This document shows positions 6,646-13,369 of a DNA stretch of 33,299 bases, piece by piece. Each line of letters opens with the position of its first letter. The first letter of the stretch is position 1. The translations under genes and the position numbers were made by a program. This stretch comes from Candidatus Rokuibacteriota bacterium (GTDB taxonomy: Bacteria > Methylomirabilota > Methylomirabilia > Rokubacteriales > CSP1-6): positions 1 through 33,299 of the forward strand of contig QHSI01000021.1 in the NCBI GenBank assembly GCA_003221515.1, in the 5' to 3' direction. Under the pieces are notes generated by a model. It had not been told where the DNA came from, searched no databases, and saw nothing but the letters and a program-made list of their open reading frames with translations.

Positions 6646-8304
6646 CTACTTGAAGCCGCGGTCGATCGCGACGTCGACGAGCGTGGGTCCGCCGTGGGCG
6701 AGGCAGGAGGCCAGCACGTCGCGGAGATCGCCCGGCTTGTCGACGCGCTCGGCGCGAACGCCCAGCGAGCGCGCGAGCCCCGCGTAGTCGATCTCGGGCT
6801 CCACGAGATCCATCCCTGGATAGATACCGCGCTTGGCCGAGCCGAGGCCAAGGCTCAGCATGCCGGACTTGAGGATCGCGTAGGACGCGTTGTTCGGGAC
6901 CACGTACGTGATCGGCAGGCTGTAGTGGGCCGCCGTCCACAGCGCCTGCGGGGCGTACATCACCGAGCCGTCGCCGATCGTCGCGACGACCTTGCGGCCG
7001 CCCGAGGCAAGCTGAACACCGATGGCCGCACCCATGGCCCAGCCGAGGGTGCCGGTCTTGCTGCCGTAGAGCGACCCCGGCATCGAGAACGGCATGTAGC
7101 GGAGCACGAACGGGAGCGAGGTCGCCGACTCGTCAACGACGATTCCGTCGGCCGGAAGCAGCGACGCCAACGTGTGCATGAGGTGCGCCTGGCCGATGGG
7201 CTTGCGTTCGGCTTCAGCCTCGGCGGTCGCCTTCAGGCGGGCCATCAGCTCGCCCCGCGCCTTGCCGATCTTCTCGACGCGCGCCGCCGCCGCCCGCCGT
7301 TCGGCCTCGCCGAGCCGGGTCCGCAGCGCTCCGGTGAGCTCGGCGATCGCCGTGCGCGGGTCGGCGACGATGCCCAGCGCCACCGGGTAGCTGCGGCCGA
7401 TCTCCCACGAGTCGTCGTCGATCTGAACGACGTGGAGACCGCGCGGAAACGGCTCGCCTTCGGTGTGGAGGAACCAGGTGAACACGTTGGCGCCGACCAC
7501 CAGCAGCGCGTCGCATTCCTCGAGCGCTTTTCGCACCGCCGGCGGCGAGGGATAGAGGCCGCCGCGCCAGAGCGCGTGATGGCCAGGGAAGCTAGTGCGC
7601 CGGTACACCGGCTCACCGTGGACCCGCGCGCCGATCAGCTCGGCGAGCTCGGTCAGCTCGTGGACGGCGCCGGACCGCGCGACGCCGTCGCCGGCGATGA
7701 TGATCGGCGCCCGCGCTCCCGCGAGCAGCCCCGCGGCCCGACCGATCGCGCCAGCCTCCGGTCGAGTGCGCGACGCGACGGGCAACGGACCGGCGCCGGC
7801 GTCCTCGACGACGGCGCCCATCAGCTCCATCGGCAACGAGAGGAACACGGGTCCGGTGGGGGGTGTCAGCGCGATCTTGAGCGCCCGGCGCAACACCCCG
7901 GGGGCTTCCGGGGCCCCGCGGATCTGGTAGGACCACTTCGTGAACTGCTCGGCCATCCGGACCAGATCGCCCGCGAGGATCGGATCATCGACGAGGAACC
8001 GCGTATCTTGTTGACCCGCGGTCAGGACCAGCGGCGTCTTGGCTCGCGCCGCATTGTGGAGGATCGAGAGGCTGTTGGCGAGGCCCGGAGCGACGTGCAC
8101 GTTGGCGACGCCCAGCTGCCCCGAGGCCTGCGCGTAGCCGTCGGCCGCCGCTACGGCGGTGGCTTCCTGGAGCCCCACGACGTACTCGAGGCCGGAGTCC
8201 GGCAACGCGTCGAGGAACGGGAGCTCGGTGGTGCCGGGGTTGCCGAAGAGACGGCGGACACCGGCCGACCGGAGAATCTCCATCAGGACCGCGGCGACGT
8301 TCAT
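6646..8304 (-). CDS. TPP-dependent decarboxylase, benzoylformate decarboxylase-like
   Basis: 552 residues aligning with Pseudomonas benzoylformate decarboxylase (MdlC) through FGNPGTTELPFLD, LQEATAVAAADGYAQASG, NVHVAPGLANS, KTPLVLTAGQQ and the TPP motif IGDGSVMYAPQALWTAAHYS. The TPP-activating Glu (E in LQEA) and the His of NVH (H70 in MdlC) are present. The substrate-contacting Ser26 of MdlC is Thr25 here, and the region of MdlC His281 reads VFTWFLH, so an aromatic or branched 2-oxoacid decarboxylase is likely but benzoylformate itself is unproven. It starts 13 nt after the TAG that ends the PCYCGC reading, consistent with one operon. No mandelate-pathway genes are seen. Confidence 0.85.
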   Translation of the reverse strand: MNVAAVLMEILRSAGVRRLFGNPGTTELPFLDALPDSGLEYVVGLQEATAVAAADGYAQASGQLGVANVHVAPGLANSLSILHNAARAKTPLVLTAGQQDTRFLVDDPILAGDLVRMAEQFTKWSYQIRGAPEAPGVLRRALKIALTPPTGPVFLSLPMELMGAVVEDAGAGPLPVASRTRPEAGAIGRAAGLLAGARAPIIIAGDGVARSGAVHELTELAELIGARVHGEPVYRRTSFPGHHALWRGGLYPSPPAVRKALEECDALLVVGANVFTWFLHTEGEPFPRGLHVVQIDDDSWEIGRSYPVALGIVADPRTAIAELTGALRTRLGEAERRAAAARVEKIGKARGELMARLKATAEAEAERKPIGQAHLMHTLASLLPADGIVVDESATSLPFVLRYMPFSMPGSLYGSKTGTLGWAMGAAIGVQLASGGRKVVATIGDGSVMYAPQALWTAAHYSLPITYVVPNNASYAILKSGMLSLGLGSAKRGIYPGMDLVEPEIDYAGLARSLGVRAERVDKPGDLRDVLASCLAHGGPTLVDVAIDRGFK

Positions 8305-8317
8305 GGCGCGGAAGATA

Positions 8318-8770
8318 CTACCGCGGTGTGGGCGTCGGGGTCCCGAACTTGAGGTACTTCGCGTCGATGGCTGCGCGGATCGCGGCGAGCGGCTTGCCCT
8401 CCGCCTTCATCTGCATCACGTCCCGCGTGATGTCGAGGCAGAGCGTTCAGGTCGCGGCGTGGCTCGTGAAGGTGACCCGGCCCGCCGGCTCGTCCTTGAT
8501 GTAGCAGGAGCGGTTCGAGACGTGGCCGAACCGCTCACACCCACACGTGCACGGGATTTTTCCGAGCGTGTCGGGATTCGCCAGCGCAAACGTGTAGAGC
8601 CGGGCCGCGTCGCCCCTGGCCGCGAAGACGGGCAGCTGACCGCGCGCCACGGTCTGGTTCTGATCGCCGATCGCGTCGATCGTGACGCCGCCATCGTCGG
8701 CCCAGAGCCACCAGACGGCGCCGGTAGCCGTGAGCGCCAGCACGAGGACGACGACGAGTGCCCGGATCAC
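8318..8770 (-). CDS. PCYCGC-family protein with in-frame TGA: candidate selenoprotein
   Basis: Read with TGA 8447-8449 as selenocysteine, this is 150 residues. Residues 1-23 form a hydrophobic signal/anchor, so the protein acts outside the cytoplasmic membrane. The family signature is KIPCTCGC (C74, C76, C78), then FGHVSNRSCYI (C89), then TSHAAT-U108-TLC111-LDITRDVMQM, ending in a TPTPTP tail at a TAG (8318-8320). In PCYCGC proteins (PF13798, from memory) the 'HG..C..CxDI' segment has a CxxC, and here its first Cys is TGA. All 42 codons after TGA keep the frame and family pattern (LDI, KAEGKPLAAIR, IDAKY). Taken as a true stop, the protein would be 107 residues and lack this conserved end. 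Start is GTG 8770, sharing GTGA with the DUF1285 gene. Function of the family is unknown; thiol/selenol redox or metal binding is inferred. The alternative is a nonsense mutation or sequencing error. Confidence 0.72.
8399..8443 (-). promoter_or_regulatory. Candidate bacterial SECIS element
   Basis: Immediately 3' of the in-frame TGA on the minus strand is a perfect stem CATCACG / CGTGATG (8414-8432) with loop CGGGA. The loop starts 21 nt after the TGA and has G as its second base. An outer helix pairs CTCTGCCT (8436-8443) with AGGCGGAG (8399-8406): eight pairs, one of them G-U. Bacterial SECIS elements lie within the coding region with the apical loop about 16-37 nt from the UGA and a G among the first loop bases, which this fits. 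No folding program was run. Confidence 0.6.
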
Positions 8771-9219
8771 GCGCCGCGCTCCAGCGGATAATGCCGTTCC
8801 CCGAGCTGCAGCGTGCCGCGCCCGGTGTCCTCGTCGTACTGGGCGAGCGCCAGGAGCTGGAACGCGGCCGCGCGGCTCAGCCGGGCCTCGAAGGCGCCGC
8901 CTTTGACCGCGCAGTACGGGACGTCGTCGTGGCCGATCCTCAGCGTGCCCGGATCGACGTCCTCGCTCGTGCCGTCGATGAGGACGGCGTTGAGCGCGTC
9001 TTCGCGGCGCTGGATACGGGCGACGACGAAGGGGACGTCGACGACGGCGACCGGGATGCGCACGCGCGTCTGGATGAAGTATCCCTGCCCGTCGCGGCGG
9101 AGGCCCGAGCGGAGATTGGCGAGGATCCCGGGATGGGTGATCTGCACGTCGTCATCGTACCAGTCGCCGTTCACGTCGACCCGGAGGTTCGGGAGGGTCC
9201 ATTGTGCTGGCGTCGTCAT
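8767..9219 (-). CDS. DUF1285-family protein
   Basis: 150 residues from ATG 9219, which overlaps the stop of the MEMO gene (ATGA). The sequence follows the DUF1285 pattern: NLRVDVNGDWYDDDVQITH (about 9-27), LRRDGQGYFIQTRVRIPV and VVDVPFVVAR, then a second half with IGHDDVPYCAVKGG and ARLSRAAAFQLL. These are small soluble proteins of unknown function. There is no signal peptide or catalytic motif. Its stop overlaps the GTG of the PCYCGC gene (GTGA), so the two are translationally coupled. A reading from 9267 would be 16 residues longer but overlaps the MEMO gene further without an SD. Confidence 0.8.
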   Translation of the reverse strand: MTTPAQWTLPNLRVDVNGDWYDDDVQITHPGILANLRSGLRRDGQGYFIQTRVRIPVAVVDVPFVVARIQRREDALNAVLIDGTSEDVDPGTLRIGHDDVPYCAVKGGAFEARLSRAAAFQLLALAQYDEDTGRGTLQLGERHYPLERGA

Positions 9220-10445
9220 TCGAACGAAACGCTGGCGAAGGACACCACCCCCTGAGGATCGGGCCACTGACCGTAGCGCTTCACGCGGCCGGCGCCGCCG
9301 CCGAGCACTTTCAGCAGGGCGTAGATCGGCGAGAGGCCACAGATGCGCCGCCGGTCGCCGTCGCGGGCCACCGCGTCGAAGAACGCCTGCGCGTCCCCGG
9401 CGGCCACCGGCTCGAGCATCTCGCGGTCCTCGCGCTCGATCTGCGCCAGCTCCGGCGCGGAGACGAGCTCGGGATCACCGAAGCGTGGCCCCACGTGCGC
9501 CAGGTCGGCGCCCGCCACCAGCGCGACGCGCCACCCGCTCGCCGCGATCGTGTCGGCCAGCGCGTCCAGGAACCGGGGCACGCGCGGATCGGCCTCGGGC
9601 CGTCGCCCCGCGAGCATCGCCTCATGGGCGAAGCTCGCCAGCACCGGCACGATCCGGATGTCGCGGCGGTCCGCGTAGAGGTAGCGAAGGCACACGGCCT
9701 GGAACTCGATCGAGTGCTCCGTCCGGTGCGCGAGCTCCGAGCCGAAGCAGTCCTGGCGCGACCGCGCAGCCAGCGCCTCGACGAAGTCGCGGTCGACCTG
9801 CGCGGCCCCCAGCGGGCTTTCGTAGTCCTTGCGCGTCAGCGCCCAGGGATCCGCCATCCCGGTGTGGCAGGTGCCGAAGATCACGAACAGGTCCGCGTCG
9901 CATCGCTCCGCGACGTCGCGATAGGCCCACGCGTACGCCGGGCCGCCGCGGTGGAAGTCGATGTGGGGCGCGATGACGGCCCGCACCCGGGAGCCCTCGG
10001 TCCGGTATCCGGCGATCGGACCCGGGCCGTCCGGCGGAGCGAAGAAGCCGTCGATCATCGTTCGGAGCTCGTCGGCCTCTCCGGCGTATGCGCCGCCGGC
10101 GTGGGTCGCCCGGCGCGTCGGCGCGGCGAGGAAGCCGCCATCGATCGACGCACGGCGCTCGGCGAAGCCGGGGCTGTCGAGAAAGCCCTGCTGATCGAGC
10201 GCCTCGGCGATCTCCTCGATCTGGCGCCGCTCGATCAACTTGCCGCCGTGGCGCCGCATCACGGCCGCCTGGATCTCGGCGACCGTGTGCTCGCCGTCGA
10301 ACAGCGACACGATCTCGAGGAGGGGCCCGTGCAGCAGCACGATCGAATCGGTGTACCCCGCGGGATCGCGAAGGGCCACGCAGCTCCGCCCCTCGTGCTC
10401 GACGGGAAAGGCTTCGACGTGGCGGAGGCGCGGTGCGTCGGACAT
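9216..10445 (-). CDS. MEMO/AmmeMemoRadiSam B-like protein with N-terminal PqqD-like domain
   Basis: 409 residues. Residues about 112-409 match the MEMO family (PF01875; AmmeMemoRadiSam protein B, related to the class III extradiol dioxygenase fold): AGGAYAG, VIAPHIDFHRGG (H161), FGTCHTG (H194), HSIEFQAV, VAGADLAHVG and ICGLSPIYALL. The His/Cys set suggests a metal site. Residues about 20-92 form an extra domain resembling PqqD/RRE winged helices (LLEIVSLFDGEHTVAEIQAA ... IEEIAEALDQQGFLD); that assignment is weaker. Partners of the AmmeMemoRadiSam system (AMMECR1 and a radical SAM protein) are not in the window. ATG 10445 overlaps the stop of the M20 gene by one base (TGATG), and the end overlaps DUF1285 (ATGA). 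Function is unknown. Confidence 0.85.
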   Translation of the reverse strand: MSDAPRLRHVEAFPVEHEGRSCVALRDPAGYTDSIVLLHGPLLEIVSLFDGEHTVAEIQAAVMRRHGGKLIERRQIEEIAEALDQQGFLDSPGFAERRASIDGGFLAAPTRRATHAGGAYAGEADELRTMIDGFFAPPDGPGPIAGYRTEGSRVRAVIAPHIDFHRGGPAYAWAYRDVAERCDADLFVIFGTCHTGMADPWALTRKDYESPLGAAQVDRDFVEALAARSRQDCFGSELAHRTEHSIEFQAVCLRYLYADRRDIRIVPVLASFAHEAMLAGRRPEADPRVPRFLDALADTIAASGWRVALVAGADLAHVGPRFGDPELVSAPELAQIEREDREMLEPVAAGDAQAFFDAVARDGDRRRICGLSPIYALLKVLGGGAGRVKRYGQWPDPQGVVSFASVSFE

Positions 10446-11677
10446 CAGCGAAGGAAATTCAGAGCCGAGGCGACGTAAATCTTCGCCGCGTCGACCAGCT
10501 CGTCGACTTCGACATACTCGTCGGCCTGATGGGGGATCTGCCGATTGCCCGGCCCGCAGGTGACGATCGGAATGCCGAGCTCCATGCGTAAGATCGTCCC
10601 GTCGGTCGACCCGGGCACGCCACCGAAGACGGCGCGGCGTCCGGTCGCCTGCCGCACGCCCGCCACCATCGCTCGCACCAGCGGCTCGTTGCGCTCGACG
10701 CGGGTCGCCAGCCGGAAGCCGTTCACGGCCTCCCACGAAATCGTGCTCCCGGGACAGCGCGCCATCGCCGCGCGACAGGCGGCGTCGATCTCGAGAGCCA
10801 CCGTGGCCTCGTCGGGGCCGGGCGTGAGCCGCACGTCGAGGATCGCGCGGGCGCCGGAGGGGATCACGTTGGACTGCTCGACGCCCTGCAGGGGGGCGCG
10901 GACGATCGTCGGCGTCACCGTGGGCGGACGAAGGTGCGGGCTCCGACGGCAGAGCTTGCGGAGGCGCCGCTCGAGGCCCGGGACTTCGTGGAGCAGCGAA
11001 GCGAGCGCGGTGATCGGGTTCACGCCCGCCTCCGGCATCGCCCCGTGCGCCATGCGGCCGTGGATCGCGACGCGCGCCCAGACCACGCCCCGCTGCTCGA
11101 GGCACAACTCGTTCTGCTCGGGCTCGCAGATGATCGCCGCGCTGAGCCCACGGCCGATCGCGGTCGTGCACAGGTGCTTGACCCCGAGCATGTCGCCTTC
11201 CTCGTCGACGAGCGCGCCGACGACGAGGCGGCCGTTGAGCGCGGCGGCGCTTCGCTTGATGGCGACGGCCGCGACCATCGCCGCCGCCAGGCCGCTCTTC
11301 ATGTCCGCGGCTCCCCGCCCGTAGATGCGGCCGTCGACCAGCTCGGCGCCGAACGGCGCGTGGGTCCACTCGGCGGGGTTCCCCTCGGTCACGACGTCGG
11401 TGTGGCCTTCGAGGAGCAGGCTCGGACCGTTGCCAGATTCGCCGAGCCACGCGACGACGTTCGGCCGGCCCGGCGCCACCTCTTGGACTTCGAGATCGAG
11501 CCCGTGCTTGCCGAGCCACTGCTCGACGTGACGGGCGACGGCGGCCTCGGTGGACGCCGGATCGCCGGGCCGGACCACGCTCGGGATCCGGATGAGATCG
11601 CGGGTGAGCTCGACCAGCTCGTCTCGGTCGATACAGGCCAGCGCGTCTTTCAGCGCCGCGGCGCCGCGAGGGGCCAC
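10445..11677 (-). CDS. M20 family metallopeptidase (ArgE/DapE-like)
   Basis: 410 residues. Dinuclear-zinc M20 motifs in order: LLLEGHTDVV (first His and Asp), YGRGAADMKSG (bridging Asp), VDEEGD (catalytic Glu pair), CEPEQN (metal acid), and PGNRQIPHQADEYVE (final His). The dimerisation domain sits between (about 185-300, including HGRMAHGAMPEAGVNPI). The family removes acyl groups from amino acids (acetylornithine deacetylase, succinyl-diaminopimelate desuccinylase) or cleaves carbamoyl or peptide bonds; the precise substrate cannot be read. It starts at GTG 11677, 6 nt after the stop of the GroES-like gene, and is coupled to the MEMO gene. No arginine or lysine biosynthesis genes adjoin it, so a salvage or catabolic role is as likely. 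Confidence 0.92.
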   Translation of the reverse strand: MAPRGAAALKDALACIDRDELVELTRDLIRIPSVVRPGDPASTEAAVARHVEQWLGKHGLDLEVQEVAPGRPNVVAWLGESGNGPSLLLEGHTDVVTEGNPAEWTHAPFGAELVDGRIYGRGAADMKSGLAAAMVAAVAIKRSAAALNGRLVVGALVDEEGDMLGVKHLCTTAIGRGLSAAIICEPEQNELCLEQRGVVWARVAIHGRMAHGAMPEAGVNPITALASLLHEVPGLERRLRKLCRRSPHLRPPTVTPTIVRAPLQGVEQSNVIPSGARAILDVRLTPGPDEATVALEIDAACRAAMARCPGSTISWEAVNGFRLATRVERNEPLVRAMVAGVRQATGRRAVFGGVPGSTDGTILRMELGIPIVTCGPGNRQIPHQADEYVEVDELVDAAKIYVASALNFLR

Positions 11678-11683
11678 GCAGGA

Positions 11684-11989
11684 CTACTCGTGCGGGAAGG
11701 ACAGGATGACGGAGTCGAGGCGGATGACCCGGTACTCCTCGCCGGCGATGTAAAAGTAGTGCCCCTCGACTTCCTCGGCGGACTCCTCGAACGCCACGAC
11801 CGCCTTGAGATCCGGCATCTCGCGGAACGCGTTGGCGCCCTCGTCGAACCCGTCGCCGCGCGCGATGACCTCGCCGTAGCGGATCGGCGAGCCCTTCGGG
11901 CAGTGGACGCGCACGTCGGCGGGGCCCTCGGCCATCAAGCGGACCAGGAGGTTGATGCCGTAAACCTGGATCGGGATGGGCGGAGTCAT
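11684..11989 (-). CDS. Small GroES-like (Cpn10-fold) protein
   Basis: 101 residues. The order of motifs resembles a divergent GroES: INLLVRL near the N-terminus (GroES RVIVKR), RYGEVIARGDGF (about 37-48; GroES RGEVLAVGNG), a VVAFEESAEEV strand, then IAGEEYRVIRLDSVILSF (about 81-98; GroES IDNEEVLIMSESDILAIV). The GroES mobile loop appears altered and no groEL is adjacent, so it is probably a specialised Cpn10-fold protein. It lies between rmuC and the M20 peptidase (gaps 24 and 6 nt). A TATGAT sits exactly 6 nt before its ATG, which would put transcription start at the A of the start codon (leaderless), but no -35 is seen. Confidence 0.6.
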   Translation of the reverse strand: MTPPIPIQVYGINLLVRLMAEGPADVRVHCPKGSPIRYGEVIARGDGFDEGANAFREMPDLKAVVAFEESAEEVEGHYFYIAGEEYRVIRLDSVILSFPHE

Positions 11990-12013
11990 GGATTGATCAT
12001 ACCCCAGTCGTCG

Positions 12014-13369
12014 TCAGGGGGCCTCTTCGGGGGGGACGTCGCTCGTCGTGAGCTGACGCGGAAATTCCGGCGCGTCCGGCTGGCGCGGCGCCTGCTCGAC
12101 GGCCGGCAGCGGCGGGATCTCCTCGCTCGCGGTGGCGCCGAGGTCGCGGAAGCGACGGGCCGCCGGCAGGACGCGCGTTTCCATCGAGCCGACGAAGCCG
12201 TTGTAGGCGTTCACGGCGCGTGAGAGCGCGCCGCCGAGCGAGTCGAAGTGGCCGGCCAGCGTCCGCAGACGGTTGTAGAGGTCGTTGCCGAGACTTCGGA
12301 TCTGCTCGGCGTTGGCGGCGACCTGCTCCTGGCGCCAGCCGTAGGCGATGGCCCGCAGAAGCGCGATCAACGTCGTGGGCGTCGCGACGACGACCTTCAT
12401 CGCCATGCCGTCCTCGATGAGCGCTGGATCGGCCTCCGCCGCGGCGCCGACGAACGATTCGCCGGGGATGAACATGACGACGAGCTCGGGCGTCGACGCG
12501 AACTGCTCCCAGTACGCCTTGGCGGCCAGCGTCGTCATGTGCTCGCGGACCTGCTTCGCGTGGCGGGACAGCGCGGACGCGCGCTCAGCGTCGCTCGTCG
12601 AGCCCACCGCCTCGAGATAGGCGGCGAGCGGTACCTTGGCGTCCACGACGATGTCGCGGCCGCCGGGCAGGTGCACGACCATGTCGGGACGCAGCCGGCC
12701 GTCCTCTCCCTCGACCGTGACCTGCTCGACGTAGTCGCAGTGGCTCGTCAGCCCGGCCAGCTCGACGACCCGGTGGAGCGTGATCTCACCCCACCGCCCC
12801 CGCACCTGCGGCGAGCGGAGCGCGGTCACGAGGTTGCCGGTCTCGCCCCGGAGCCGCTCGCTCAGCCTCGCCAGCGTCTCCACCTCGCTCCGCAGGCCGC
12901 CGTACGCCTGGTCGCGCGCCTGTTCCAGCTCGCGAATCCCGGCCTCGTAGCGCGCCAGCGCGTCTTTCAGCGGCGTAACGCTCGCGTCGATCTCCTTCTG
13001 CCGGTGGCCCAGCCGCTCCTCGGCCAGCGTCAGGAACTCCTCGTTGCTCCGGCGCAGGGCGTCACCGCTCAGCGCCTCGAACGTCCGGCTGAGATCGGCG
13101 CCCGCGTCGTCCAGCAGCCGACGCTGATCCTCGAGGTTCTGCCGGGCTGCCTCGAGCCGCGCGCTCGCCTCGGCGTGCTCGCGCTGCTCCTTTTCGAGGC
13201 GCAGGCGGAGCGCAGCGGCCTCGCCTTCCCGCGCCGTCCGCTGCTCACGCAGCTCGCGGACCAGCGCATCGAGCGATGCGAGCCTCGCGCCGAAGTGGGC
13301 CCGCGCCACCAGCCACGCGAACACGGCTCCCAGGACCAGGCCGACGACGACCAGGACCGGATCAGGCAC
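12014..13369 (-). CDS. rmuC: DNA recombination protein RmuC
   Basis: 451 residues. An N-terminal membrane helix (about 4-22) is followed by a long coiled coil (about 30-170), then the RmuC nuclease-like core: LRSPQVRGRWGEITLHRV, GLTSHCDY, LRPDMVVHLPGGRDIVVDAK, PLAAYLEAV, and YGWRQEQVAANA. The PD-(D/E)xK-like core is thought to act on DNA ends and to limit inversion or rearrangement; in E. coli RmuC affects recombination at short repeats. The C-terminal ~40 residues are proline-rich. It starts at GTG 13369 and overlaps the DUF2400 gene by 8 nt, so the two are coupled and may act in the same DNA-maintenance process. Confidence 0.95.
   Translation of the reverse strand: MPDPVLVVVGLVLGAVFAWLVARAHFGARLASLDALVRELREQRTAREGEAAALRLRLEKEQREHAEASARLEAARQNLEDQRRLLDDAGADLSRTFEALSGDALRRSNEEFLTLAEERLGHRQKEIDASVTPLKDALARYEAGIRELEQARDQAYGGLRSEVETLARLSERLRGETGNLVTALRSPQVRGRWGEITLHRVVELAGLTSHCDYVEQVTVEGEDGRLRPDMVVHLPGGRDIVVDAKVPLAAYLEAVGSTSDAERASALSRHAKQVREHMTTLAAKAYWEQFASTPELVVMFIPGESFVGAAAEADPALIEDGMAMKVVVATPTTLIALLRAIAYGWRQEQVAANAEQIRSLGNDLYNRLRTLAGHFDSLGGALSRAVNAYNGFVGSMETRVLPAARRFRDLGATASEEIPPLPAVEQAPRQPDAPEFPRQLTTSDVPPEEAP

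Noticed and set aside
8447-8449. Reading the TGA in the PCYCGC gene as a simple stop or as a pseudogene
   Set aside because: The frame and family pattern continue for 42 codons with no further lesion, the TGA replaces a Cys of CxxC, and a SECIS-like hairpin follows; the nonsense-mutation view is kept only as the alternative.
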